From NCBI GenBank assembly GCA_905182295.1, contig CAJJAZ010000004.1, positions 1-64,000 on the forward strand: a DNA stretch of 64,000 nucleotides. Direction: 5' to 3'. Position 1 is the first letter of the stretch; the number at the start of each line of letters is the position of its first letter. Source of the stretch: an uncultured Flavobacteriaceae bacterium. Lineage in GTDB: Bacteria > Bacteroidota > Bacteroidia > Flavobacteriales > Flavobacteriaceae. This document shows, one piece after another, positions 49,607 through 59,208 of the stretch. The notes under the pieces are model-generated. The model was given only the letters and a program-made list of their open reading frames with translations, was not told the DNA's origin and searched no databases. A program made the translations under genes and the position numbers.

Positions 49607-50377
49607 CTACCCAAAAAGCACCTCCAATAGTTTGGCCAATCTAAGCCCTCCTTTTTGAAGTTGATCTCTCATCACTCCAGTATATTTATAAGCGTATTCA
49701 TACCCAAGTTTACCATTTTGGGGCAAATCTTCATAAAGTTTTTCCGTAATAATATGTCCTTCTTTCATCCAATCCAAAGGAGTACCCTTTATTATTTCTT
49801 TACGCGCTCTTTTAGACAGCCTAGGAGATTCTTTGGCTAATTCAGAGTAACTCATACCATAGTCATCAATCATGTTACTGTCCCAAACCCTATGCAAATT
49901 GGTGCTTTTCCCAAACCAAGTTAGTTTTACGTCATTACCTCCCTTGTCTTCTGGGTGGCCCATATGCATGGGCTGGTGAAGGTCTCCAATAAAATGAACC
50001 AATAACTTTAGGTGAAAAGCTTTTTCTTCTTTACTTGCATTTACATCTCTTATGGTATTTATACAAACCTGAATGCCTTGAATAATATCTCCTTGAGGGT
50101 TGGCTGTTTCTAAGCTATATATCCCGTCTAAAGATAAATTCACATAATGCCACGGACCGTATTTTCTATACTTTTTATCTGATTTTATGTCGTCACCATA
50201 ATTAGACACTAAAGCCAATGAGGCTCCGTCTAATATTGTTGCAATATTTTTAAGTGCTTTTTTACTCAGCACGGAAGTAGCTATTTCCCCTACTGTCCTA
50301 TGGCCGGTTTTTCCCCAATCTTCAGAGGTGGCAAAAATAGATTGTGTCGCAATTAAAAAAATGAAGAAAAATCTCAT
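49607..50377 (-). CDS. S1/P1 nuclease family protein (secreted)
   Basis: WGKTGHRTVGEIA, GPWHYVNL, HFIGDLHQPMHMG, NLHRVWDS zinc ligands. Confidence 0.92.
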   Translation of the reverse strand: MRFFFIFLIATQSIFATSEDWGKTGHRTVGEIATSVLSKKALKNIATILDGASLALVSNYGDDIKSDKKYRKYGPWHYVNLSLDGIYSLETANPQGDIIQGIQVCINTIRDVNASKEEKAFHLKLLVHFIGDLHQPMHMGHPEDKGGNDVKLTWFGKSTNLHRVWDSNMIDDYGMSYSELAKESPRLSKRARKEIIKGTPLDWMKEGHIITEKLYEDLPQNGKLGYEYAYKYTGVMRDQLQKGGLRLAKLLEVLFG

Positions 50378-50496
50378 TGAAATATATTTTGCATAAAAAT
50401 ACAGAACCTGAGTTATTTTTCACAATAGAATATAAAATTATAGTTAAATAAAAATATTAATTAGCGTAAATTTGAAAGACCAACAAACTGAATACC

Positions 50497-52692
50497 ATGA
50501 ATAAAACCTTCTGGTTCTTATTTCTTGCCTTAACCACCATCGCTTTCGGACAAAACAAGGAAAAAGAAATCTTTGTAAAACTCATAGATCAACCCATATT
50601 AATAGACGGAGACCTTTCAGAGAATATATGGGAAGAAGCTTTTAAAACTGCAGAATTCCAACAGTATTTCCCTTCAGATTCAATACTAGCAAAACAAAAA
50701 ACAAGTGTTAAAATGCTTTATGACCAAGTAAATCTATATTTGGGTGTGAAAGTGTATACTTCCGGAAATGATTTTATAATTCCTTCTTTGCAAAGAGATT
50801 TTAGGGCAGGCAACAATGACAATATTAGCTTTATATTTGACACTTTTAACGATGGAACAAATGCTTTCCTTTTCGGCATCAACCCTTTAGGGGTACGAAG
50901 AGAGGCTTTAATCTCTAATGGAGGGGCTGGCAGAGATGGGTTCTCTACTTCATGGGATGTTAAGTGGCGCGGAAAAACAAAAATCAATGATGGGTACTAC
51001 ACTATTGAAATAGCTATTCCACTAACTTCTGTGAAGTTTAAAGAGGGTGAAACAAAATGGAGGTTTAACAGCTATAGGTTTGACATGCAAGAAAATGAAA
51101 CCAGCACATACTCCAATATACCTCAAAACCAACTCATATATAATTTAGCTTTTATGGAAGAAATGGTTTTTGAAAAACCATTGGGTAAATCTAGAACTCC
51201 TTTAGCACTTATTCCATTTGTAAATGGTACTTCTCAAAGAGATTTTGCTGGTTCAGATTCAGACGCCCAATATAAAATTGGGGGTGATGCAAAACTGGCC
51301 ATTGGCAATGGAATGAACCTTGACTTAACCTTAAATCCAGATTTTTCGAATGTAGAAGTGGATAATGTGGTCACCAACCTCACCCGATTTGAAATATCTC
51401 TGCCAGAAAGAAGACAATTCTTTATTGACAATAACGATTTATTTGGGAATTTTGGGAATTCTTGGGGTGAAAATCCTTTTTTTTCAAGAAGAATAGGATT
51501 GGCTAAAAATAAAGAGGGCGAAACCATAGAAAATAGAATCATTGGAGGAATACGACTGAGTGGTAAACTTTCAGAAGATTGGAGACTAGGACTCTTAAGT
51601 ATTCAAACAGATGAGGATGTAGAAAATGAAATTGCTAGTAATAATAATACCGTTTTCTCTCTTCAAAAAAAAATATTTTCAAGATCTAATATTGGTCTTT
51701 TCTTCATTAACAGAGAGACTTTTAAGAAATATGAATTCGTTGGCAATCAAGAAAAATATAACAGGGTTTTTGGTGTTGATTATAACTTAGCTAGTGCAGA
51801 CAATAAATGGGTAGGCAAATTTTATCTTCACCACTCTCTTTCGCCTGAAGTCAAGGATAAAAATGGCGCTAGAGGCTTAGAATTATTCTATAATTCTAAG
51901 TTTTTTAATTTTGGGATTAGTGGGAACTACATAGGAGAAGAGTTTCAATCTGATCTTGGTTTTTTAAGAAGAAAGGATGTTGTAATGACAAATCCATTTG
52001 TAGAAGTGGTTATTTGGCCAAAAAAAACAAAGGTAAACAGTCATAGCATTAGAATCAATCCTTTTGTGTTTTGGAAGCCAAGTTTAAATTATAAAAATAC
52101 CGACTTTACTTTATTTAGCATGTGGACTACAAAATTTCAAAATCAAACTGAATGGTCTGCGAAAATGTTTAATAGATATACATTTCTCACAGAAGGCTTT
52201 GATCCTAGTAATACAGATGGTGCAGTCGCACTTCCTGGAAACGTAGGTTACCACTATACTTCTTTTGAATTGCGTTACCAATCGGACAGAAGAAAAGTGT
52301 TTTCCTACAGTATAGAACCTGGATTTGGACAATTTTACAATGGGCAAAGAAATAAAATTGAAGGAAACCTAAACCTAAGACTTCAACCTAAGGTTACTAT
52401 AGGATTACAATACGAATACAACCAATTGAGAATGCCTGAACCCTATACAGATACAGATATCTGGCTCATTAGTCCAAGGATTGCCATTACATTTAATAAA
52501 TCAATTTTTTGGACCACACTCATTCAGTACAGCAATAGAAATGATAATTTAGGTCTGAATAGTAGGATACAATGGAGGTTTGCTCCTTTATCTGATTTAT
52601 TTGTCGTGTATAATGACAATTATTTTGTCACTGATTTCGCACCTAAGTTTAGGTCTTTGAATCTGAAATTTACGTATTGGTTAAATATTTAA
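50497..52692 (+). CDS. DUF5916 / CBM9-like domain outer-membrane protein
   Basis: Signal peptide, DGDLSENIWEEAFKTAEFQQYFPSD CBM9-like N-terminus, C-terminal beta-barrel. Confidence 0.85.
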   Translation: MNKTFWFLFLALTTIAFGQNKEKEIFVKLIDQPILIDGDLSENIWEEAFKTAEFQQYFPSDSILAKQKTSVKMLYDQVNLYLGVKVYTSGNDFIIPSLQRDFRAGNNDNISFIFDTFNDGTNAFLFGINPLGVRREALISNGGAGRDGFSTSWDVKWRGKTKINDGYYTIEIAIPLTSVKFKEGETKWRFNSYRFDMQENETSTYSNIPQNQLIYNLAFMEEMVFEKPLGKSRTPLALIPFVNGTSQRDFAGSDSDAQYKIGGDAKLAIGNGMNLDLTLNPDFSNVEVDNVVTNLTRFEISLPERRQFFIDNNDLFGNFGNSWGENPFFSRRIGLAKNKEGETIENRIIGGIRLSGKLSEDWRLGLLSIQTDEDVENEIASNNNTVFSLQKKIFSRSNIGLFFINRETFKKYEFVGNQEKYNRVFGVDYNLASADNKWVGKFYLHHSLSPEVKDKNGARGLELFYNSKFFNFGISGNYIGEEFQSDLGFLRRKDVVMTNPFVEVVIWPKKTKVNSHSIRINPFVFWKPSLNYKNTDFTLFSMWTTKFQNQTEWSAKMFNRYTFLTEGFDPSNTDGAVALPGNVGYHYTSFELRYQSDRRKVFSYSIEPGFGQFYNGQRNKIEGNLNLRLQPKVTIGLQYEYNQLRMPEPYTDTDIWLISPRIAITFNKSIFWTTLIQYSNRNDNLGLNSRIQWRFAPLSDLFVVYNDNYFVTDFAPKFRSLNLKFTYWLNI

Positions 52693-52693
52693 T

Positions 52694-53503
52694 ATGATTC
52701 TAAAAATGCTGTGCTCTGATTTAGATGGCACTTTACTAGGACTTAAAAACAGAACAACACCAAAGTGCAACAAGGTATTTAACACCTATAAAGACCGTTT
52801 AAAAGTGGTGCTAGTTTCTGCTAGAATGCCAAGTGGCATGTATTATATACAGAGAGAATTAGGGATTGAAAACCAGCCCATCATATGCTACAATGGCGCT
52901 CTAGTAATGCATGGCACCAAAACTTTAAGCAGTCATTATATTTCATTGAATCTAGTGGCCAAAATATCTGAGCTTAGTCATACATTAAATGTTGCTGTTG
53001 GTCTATATTCACATGACCAATGGACAGCTCCTGCAAGAAGCGAACGAATTGACAAAGAGGAGTTCAATACCCAAACCAAAGTGATTCTCGAATCCAATAC
53101 AACTACGCTTAAAAAATGGGGGGAGCAAAAAATAGGCGCTCATAAATTAATGCTTATGGGTACAAAACAAAATACAGACGAGTTATTTGACTTACTTATT
53201 GCCCAGTACTCCGCTGATCTTGGCGTGTACAGATCCAATGACACCCTTATAGAAATTACCCCAGGCGGGATAGACAAACTAAGCGGAATTAAATCTTTAC
53301 TAGATCAAAATATTGGCTTAGAAAACATTGTTGCTTTTGGAGACAACTTCAATGACATTTCCATGCTGTCTGGCGTAGGTTATGGTGTAGCCGTTGAAAA
53401 TGGAAGAGAAGCCGTAAAAGAAATTGCTAAAGAAACTATTGATTCATGTCTCAATGACGGCGTAGCAAATTTTTTACTTACATTTCTAGATAAACATTTG
53501 TAA
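52694..53503 (+). CDS. Cof-type HAD-IIB family hydrolase
   Basis: CSDLDGTLLG; AFGDNFNDISML. Confidence 0.9.
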   Translation: MILKMLCSDLDGTLLGLKNRTTPKCNKVFNTYKDRLKVVLVSARMPSGMYYIQRELGIENQPIICYNGALVMHGTKTLSSHYISLNLVAKISELSHTLNVAVGLYSHDQWTAPARSERIDKEEFNTQTKVILESNTTTLKKWGEQKIGAHKLMLMGTKQNTDELFDLLIAQYSADLGVYRSNDTLIEITPGGIDKLSGIKSLLDQNIGLENIVAFGDNFNDISMLSGVGYGVAVENGREAVKEIAKETIDSCLNDGVANFLLTFLDKHL

Positions 53504-53558
53504 GTCTCCGTATTTAGAAACTAAAAACAAGCAAATAAGCTTTTTAATATCTTTTAAA

Positions 53559-54821
53559 ATGAATGATCCATTAATAGTAGACGACACTGTAGTATTTGGA
53601 CTTTTAGCTGCTTGTCTAGGTTTTGTCTTTATTACCTCTAACAGCAACAATCCCTTTTTGAAAAAATTTTACACCTTTATCCCTGGGGTACTGATGTGCT
53701 ATCTACTACCTTCTTTTTTGGTGAGTCTAGGAATTATCTCTGACAGTCATTCTAACTTATATTTTATGGCGAGTAGGTACCTATTACCGGCAGCCTTAGT
53801 GCTAATGACCTTGAGCATAGACTTAAAAGCCATTGCAAGCTTGGGTAAGAAAGCACTCATCATGTTTTTCACGGGGACGCTAGGAATAATTATCGGTGGG
53901 CCAATAGCCATTATACTAGTATCCATTTTTTCTCCTGAAACAGTTGGCGGAAATGACTTTGACGCTATCTGGAGGGGACTTGCTACTATTGCAGGAAGTT
54001 GGATTGGGGGTGGGGCTAATCAGGCCGCAATGCTAGAGATTTTCAATTATAACCCTGAGAAATATGGCGGTATGGTATTAATAGATATCGTTGTAGCCAA
54101 TATTTGGATGGCGATATTATTATTAGGTGTGGGTAAAACTAAAAAAATTGATCGTTGGCTACAGGCAGACACCTCTGCGCTTGAATCTCTTAAGATTAAA
54201 GTAGCTAAGTTCCAAGAAAAAGTAACTAGAATCCCAACAATTAAAGATTATATAATTTTGTTAAGTATTGGATTTTCTTCTGTTGGATTGGCTCACTTAG
54301 CCGGAAATCACTTTAGTGAATTTTTAACGGAGCAGGTATCATTTGTTGCAGACAAAAGGAGTTTTGCGTCATTTTTAGGTTCTTCATTTTTTTGGATGGT
54401 GGTTATTGCGACTACTGTTGGTATTATTTTATCCTTTACCAAAGCTAAAAATTACGAAGGTGCTGGAGCAAGTAAAATAGGCGGTGTTTTTATTTATATC
54501 CTAGTGGCTACCATAGGCATGAAAATGGACCTCAACCAAATATTAGACAATCCAGGACTTATTGCAATAGGTCTTATATGGATTACAGTCCATGCTGCAT
54601 TATTAATTATAGTAGCTAAAATAATTAAAGCACCCTTCTTCTTTTTAGCGGTAGGGAGTCAAGCCAATGTTGGTGGAGCAGCCTCTGCTCCCGTAGTTGC
54701 AGCAGAATTCAGTCCCTCATTGACCTCTGTTGGTGTTTTATTAGCCGTAGGCGGTTATGTTGTTGGAACTGCAGGAGCGCTATTTTGTGCTTATCTAATG
54801 GAAATTGCCTCTAATTTTTAA
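53559..54821 (+). CDS. DUF819 family membrane protein
   Basis: GSWIGGGANQAAMLEIF, SQANVGGAASAPVVAAEFSPSLTSVGVLLAVGGY. Confidence 0.9.
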   Translation: MNDPLIVDDTVVFGLLAACLGFVFITSNSNNPFLKKFYTFIPGVLMCYLLPSFLVSLGIISDSHSNLYFMASRYLLPAALVLMTLSIDLKAIASLGKKALIMFFTGTLGIIIGGPIAIILVSIFSPETVGGNDFDAIWRGLATIAGSWIGGGANQAAMLEIFNYNPEKYGGMVLIDIVVANIWMAILLLGVGKTKKIDRWLQADTSALESLKIKVAKFQEKVTRIPTIKDYIILLSIGFSSVGLAHLAGNHFSEFLTEQVSFVADKRSFASFLGSSFFWMVVIATTVGIILSFTKAKNYEGAGASKIGGVFIYILVATIGMKMDLNQILDNPGLIAIGLIWITVHAALLIIVAKIIKAPFFFLAVGSQANVGGAASAPVVAAEFSPSLTSVGVLLAVGGYVVGTAGALFCAYLMEIASNF

Positions 54822-54880
54822 TATTTTTATTCCATAACTTAAAGAGTTTAGCCATCTTTGTGGCAAACGATTCAAAACCA

Positions 54881-55588
54881 ATGAAACATTACATTTTAGG
54901 ATTACTCACCATTTTATTGATCAGTTGTAACCAAAGCCCATCTATGGACAGCATGATTGTGTCCGGACAAGTTAAAGGCTTAAAAAAAGGCACTTTATAC
55001 TTACAACACATACCAGATAGCACCTTAGTAACTATTGACTCCATAGAGATTGATGGTTCTGGCAACTTCAAATTTGATACTAAAATTGAAAGTCCTGAAG
55101 TATTCTATTTGTACTTAAATAAAAAAGACAACAATACCATTAATGACAGAATAACATTTTTTGGGGAACCTGGACTCATTGAGATCAATACCAAATGGAA
55201 CACTTTTGACATAGATCCTGTGGTTAAAGGAACCAAAAGCCATGAGAAATTTATAGAATACCGTGAAATGATGTCTAAATTTAATATTCAAGACATGACG
55301 TACATGGAAAATGCTTTTAGAGCCAATAATGAAAATAACCAATTAGTTTTAGATTCACTTCAAAACGCTTCTGAAAAAAATGCCCTAAGAAGGTATTTAT
55401 TTGTACTAAACTTTGCATTAAATAACGCAGACTCTTATGTAGCACCTTATGTTACTTTAAATGACGTACCTAATGCTAATGTCAAGTTTTTAGATTCTAT
55501 ATACAATAAATTGTCTCCAGAAGTAGCTAATTCTAAATATGGAAAAGAGCTTGAGCTATTTATAAAAGGGATTAAATCCAACAATTAG
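54881..55588 (+). CDS. DUF4369 domain lipoprotein
   Basis: Lipobox (LISC), VSGQVKGLKKGTLYLQHIPDSTLVTIDSIEIDGSGNFKFD; start ATG 54881. Confidence 0.8.
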   Translation: MKHYILGLLTILLISCNQSPSMDSMIVSGQVKGLKKGTLYLQHIPDSTLVTIDSIEIDGSGNFKFDTKIESPEVFYLYLNKKDNNTINDRITFFGEPGLIEINTKWNTFDIDPVVKGTKSHEKFIEYREMMSKFNIQDMTYMENAFRANNENNQLVLDSLQNASEKNALRRYLFVLNFALNNADSYVAPYVTLNDVPNANVKFLDSIYNKLSPEVANSKYGKELELFIKGIKSNN

Positions 55589-55619
55589 AATAGGCATTCA
55601 ACAAAAGCACTACCACAAA

Positions 55620-55650
55620 AAAAAGCCCGCTAATAGCGGGCTTTTTTTTT
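55620..55650. terminator. terminator between DUF4369 gene and helical protein gene
   Basis: AAGCCCGC-TAATA-GCGGGCTT plus T tract. Confidence 0.9.
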
Positions 55651-55667
55651 AATATATAACAACAATA

Positions 55668-55940
55668 TTAAGCAGAAAGCTTATTAAGTGCAATTACTAA
55701 TTCTGTAGCTTTTGTTTCAAGGTCATTTTTAACTGACTTTAAATGAGCGGAACGATTGTCTGCTTTTTTGTCGTTAACTTTTGCGATAAGCCCGTCGAAT
55801 ACTTCAATAGCTTGATCGATTAAAGCAGATCCTTCTTTTGAATCTAAATTATTGGTAGCAGCTTCCCAAAGGTATACTGCTTCAATGATATCTCCTAATA
55901 CGTAGTTAATATCCTTTTTTAAGTCTTTTATGCTAGCCAT
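55668..55940 (-). CDS. small all-helical protein, unknown function
   Basis: Complete ORF; likely start MASIKDLKKDINYVLGDIIEAVYLWEAA. Confidence 0.75.
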   Translation of the reverse strand: MASIKDLKKDINYVLGDIIEAVYLWEAATNNLDSKEGSALIDQAIEVFDGLIAKVNDKKADNRSAHLKSVKNDLETKATELVIALNKLSA

Positions 55941-56016
55941 AATGCTATTTTTAAATTTTGACAAAATTACATTTTTTAGACGTAACTGACACTATGAATT
56001 AAAGATAAGAAAAGAA

Positions 56017-56988
56017 CTAATATTGAACCTCTATTAAAACACAGCCAGACACACTTTCCACGCTTATAAATGTACTGTTAGCAGCTAAAAGGATTGTTTC
56101 TCCATAAGAGAATTCAGCAGTTCCAAAATTATTTGAAATAACACCATTACCTTTTACACATAGGTACGCTTTAAAACTATCCGAAGACAAACATTCTTCT
56201 TGATACTTTCCTATCACAGGTAAATACTTTGTTGTAAAATAAGGAGACGAAATAAGTTCATTCTTTTCATTAGTATTTACTTCATAATTGCACTTCTCTG
56301 GAGGGTTTAATTTAAAATTAATAGCGTCTAAAGCTAATTCTGTGTGCAATTCACGAAAATTTCCATGGGCATCTGTTCTATTAAAATCATATACCCTGTA
56401 GGTAATATCTGATGTTTGCTGAATCTCTGCAAGTAAAATTCCTGCACCTATAGCGTGAACAGTTCCTGTCTCAATAAAAAAAGTATCCCCACTAGTTACT
56501 GCATGTTTTTCCATAACGGACTCAATGGTTCCATTCTCAATATGGCTTTTATACTTTTCAGGAGTCATACCTTCTTTAAAACCTACAATCAAGGATGCTT
56601 CTGATGAAGCCTCCATCACATACCACATTTCGTTTTTACCAAAAGAATTGTGTCTTTCTTTTGCCAATTCATCACTTGGATGTACCTGAATACTCAAGTT
56701 AGAAGCTGCGTCTAAAAATTTAATAAGAACAGGAAAATTATATCCAAAATCACGAACCACGCTAGACCCAAGTAAATCTGACTTGTGGGTACTCATTAAG
56801 TCAGCTAAAGAGGTGTCTTTTAAAATACCATTAGCCACCACAGAAACACTTCCTTCTACTGCAGAAAGCTCCCAGCTTTCTCCAATACCTGGGGAAGCAT
56901 GTTCCTTAAAAAGTTTGGTTTCTAATAGATTTCCTCCCCATATACGCTCTTTCAATATGGGGGTGAATTTCAAAGGGTATAAAGACAT
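56017..56988 (-). CDS. manA: class I mannose-6-phosphate isomerase
   Basis: LKERIWGG, NLSIQVHPSDELA, KNEMWYVMEA, IETGTVHAIGAG. Confidence 0.92.
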   Translation of the reverse strand: MSLYPLKFTPILKERIWGGNLLETKLFKEHASPGIGESWELSAVEGSVSVVANGILKDTSLADLMSTHKSDLLGSSVVRDFGYNFPVLIKFLDAASNLSIQVHPSDELAKERHNSFGKNEMWYVMEASSEASLIVGFKEGMTPEKYKSHIENGTIESVMEKHAVTSGDTFFIETGTVHAIGAGILLAEIQQTSDITYRVYDFNRTDAHGNFRELHTELALDAINFKLNPPEKCNYEVNTNEKNELISSPYFTTKYLPVIGKYQEECLSSDSFKAYLCVKGNGVISNNFGTAEFSYGETILLAANSTFISVESVSGCVLIEVQY

Positions 56989-56999
56989 TAATACTATAT

Positions 57000-57407
57000 T
57001 TAACCGTTATAGGTGACGAAATTTCGAGGGGTCTCGTAAAGGGTTATTGATAAATCATGATCACTCTTTAAATGCGTTTTTAATTTATTCCAAATCACTA
57101 TGGCTATATACTCAGCTGTTGGATTAAAATTCTTAAACTCTGGCACTTCTATATTGAGGTTTTTATGATCAAAAGAATTTTCTACTTCAGATTTAATAAG
57201 GTCTTTTAATATCTTAGCATCCATTACATATCCGGTATCTGGATCAATATCTCCAGTGACACTTACAATAAGATCATAATTATGCCCGTGATAATGTGGA
57301 TTGTTGCACTTTCCGAAAATTTTGGCATTTTTTTCGTCACTCCAATGCTCGTTATGTAATCTGTGGGCTGCATTAAAGTGTGCTTTCCTACTTATAGTGA
57401 CTCTCAT
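57000..57407 (-). CDS. queD: 6-carboxytetrahydropterin synthase / PTPS family
   Basis: KAHFNAAHRL, CNNPHYHGHNYDL, DHKNLN, PTAEYIA. Confidence 0.9.
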   Translation of the reverse strand: MRVTISRKAHFNAAHRLHNEHWSDEKNAKIFGKCNNPHYHGHNYDLIVSVTGDIDPDTGYVMDAKILKDLIKSEVENSFDHKNLNIEVPEFKNFNPTAEYIAIVIWNKLKTHLKSDHDLSITLYETPRNFVTYNG

Positions 57408-57416
57408 TTATTTTTT

Positions 57417-57929
57417 TTATGAAAGGTACATATAATATTTTTCAAAAATAATCTTAAACCAAGGAGTATATAATTCTGGTTGCTTTTCTATATCTTTTTT
57501 AATGTCCTCTGGTAGCATCCATTTCCAAGAAGCGACCTCTTCAGGATTTATATTAGGCAAGTCATTAAATTCCCCTTGCATGACATGATCAAATTCGTGC
57601 TCTGTTAAACCATTTCCCATATCTGCTTTATACACAAAGGAAAACAGCTGCTTTAAAGGTACCTCAAAACCCATTTCTTCCATTAGTCGCCTCTTCCCTG
57701 CTACCAAATTCTCCTCTCCGTCGCGTTGATGGCTACAGCAGGTATTGGTCCATAAACCTGGAGAATGGTATTTTGAAAGTGCTCTTTGCTGAAGCATGAT
57801 TTCACCTTTATCATTATTAACAAAAACAGAAAACGCCCTGTGAAGTAGTGCTTTTTCGTGTGCTTCAATCTTTTCCATGAGCCCCTGAGGCTCATCATTT
57901 TCGTTCACAAGGACAACAAATTCTTTCAT
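57417..57929 (-). CDS. idi: isopentenyl-diphosphate delta-isomerase
   Basis: LHRAFSVFVNN, WTNTCCSHQRDGE, RRLMEEMGF, EHEFDHV. Confidence 0.95.
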   Translation of the reverse strand: MKEFVVLVNENDEPQGLMEKIEAHEKALLHRAFSVFVNNDKGEIMLQQRALSKYHSPGLWTNTCCSHQRDGEENLVAGKRRLMEEMGFEVPLKQLFSFVYKADMGNGLTEHEFDHVMQGEFNDLPNINPEEVASWKWMLPEDIKKDIEKQPELYTPWFKIIFEKYYMYLS

Positions 57930-57982
57930 GCCTTAAAAATACATTCTTTTAAACTTTTAAATATAAGCTTGGTGCATTTTTA

Positions 57983-58930
57983 TTAAAAATTGAATCTAAT
58001 GTTTGATCGGCTGTTTGCAAAACGATACTTTAAAACCAACTCTAGGGAGCCGCTATTAAAAATCTCCTGCCCTAAATCTGTCGCTGCCCGATCATACGAA
58101 ATTCCAGTGAAAAAATGATCAGAAAATTGATAGCCAAATAAACCACTAATGGCTGCTCTCACCCTATAGGAAAAACCGAAAGAGACTTTTCCTTTTAACA
58201 AAACGGCCACGGCTATATCGGTTTGCAAGGGAGCGCCAGCAACTGCCTTGATTAAAAAACTAGGCCTTAAAAGTAAATCAGGAGTTACCTCTTTCACAAA
58301 ACCAGAATTTAAATAAAAGTGTGTTTCCTCCTTTGCTTTTGAAAGAGACGATTGATCGAAATACAAGGTCTCTAAAAAGCTTGGTACAGAAAGTCCAATA
58401 TAATAATCTGGTGTGTAATAAAAAACACCTGCCCCAATGTTAGGGGAAAAACGATTGTCTATAGAATTGTTTAATACAGGATCTGGTCCTAGGTTATAAT
58501 CTTGATTGAGTAAACTTAAATTAATATCTAAAAGGTGGGCGCTTGCCTTAATTCCAAAAGCAACTTTTACATCAGAACTCAAAAAAATGGTATAGGACAT
58601 ATCTATGTTCGCCATGGTTTCTGAAGTAGGTCCTATTTTATCATTTAATAAACCAAAACCAATTGACAATCCTTTCCACTTTGTGGGGCTTCCATAATGT
58701 AGCACTTGTGTCTTTGGAGCCCCTTCTACACCAATCCATTGTGCCCTATAAAGTGCTATTATACTTTTTTCTTCATTAAATCCAACGTATGCAGGGTTGT
58801 AGGACTGTGTGCTGTATGTGAATTGAGTGAATTGAGCTTCTTGTTGCGCGTGTACTTGACACACAAGAAGTACATGCATAAAGAGAAAAAAATAACAATA
58901 CAGCCCATTTTTTAAAAGTACATTCATCAT
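57983..58930 (-). CDS. PorP/SprF family membrane protein (second copy)
   Basis: QEAQFTQFTYSTQSYNPAYVGFNEEKSIIALYRAQWIGVEGAPKTQVL. Confidence 0.9.
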   Translation of the reverse strand: MMNVLLKNGLYCYFFLFMHVLLVCQVHAQQEAQFTQFTYSTQSYNPAYVGFNEEKSIIALYRAQWIGVEGAPKTQVLHYGSPTKWKGLSIGFGLLNDKIGPTSETMANIDMSYTIFLSSDVKVAFGIKASAHLLDINLSLLNQDYNLGPDPVLNNSIDNRFSPNIGAGVFYYTPDYYIGLSVPSFLETLYFDQSSLSKAKEETHFYLNSGFVKEVTPDLLLRPSFLIKAVAGAPLQTDIAVAVLLKGKVSFGFSYRVRAAISGLFGYQFSDHFFTGISYDRAATDLGQEIFNSGSLELVLKYRFANSRSNIRFNF

Positions 58931-59208
58931 CAATAAAATAGCTAAAATTAAAAAGTAACCTTTTGAGAACAAAAAAATAATAATAGATGTTAAATGGGGG
59001 AGCTTTAAGATAATCTACTTGCAATAATTAACAATAAGAGATAGACCATCTGACTTATACAATAGATTAATTACCAATAAAGCTTTGAAGTAGTTTCAAA
59101 AGTGCTTTTTAAATAAAAGAATGCATTTAAATGATCTTACCTAAAGCATTTATTAAAATCAGGCTTAACATGCCTAATATTTAGCTTATTTTTGTTCAAA
59201 ATTTTTTC

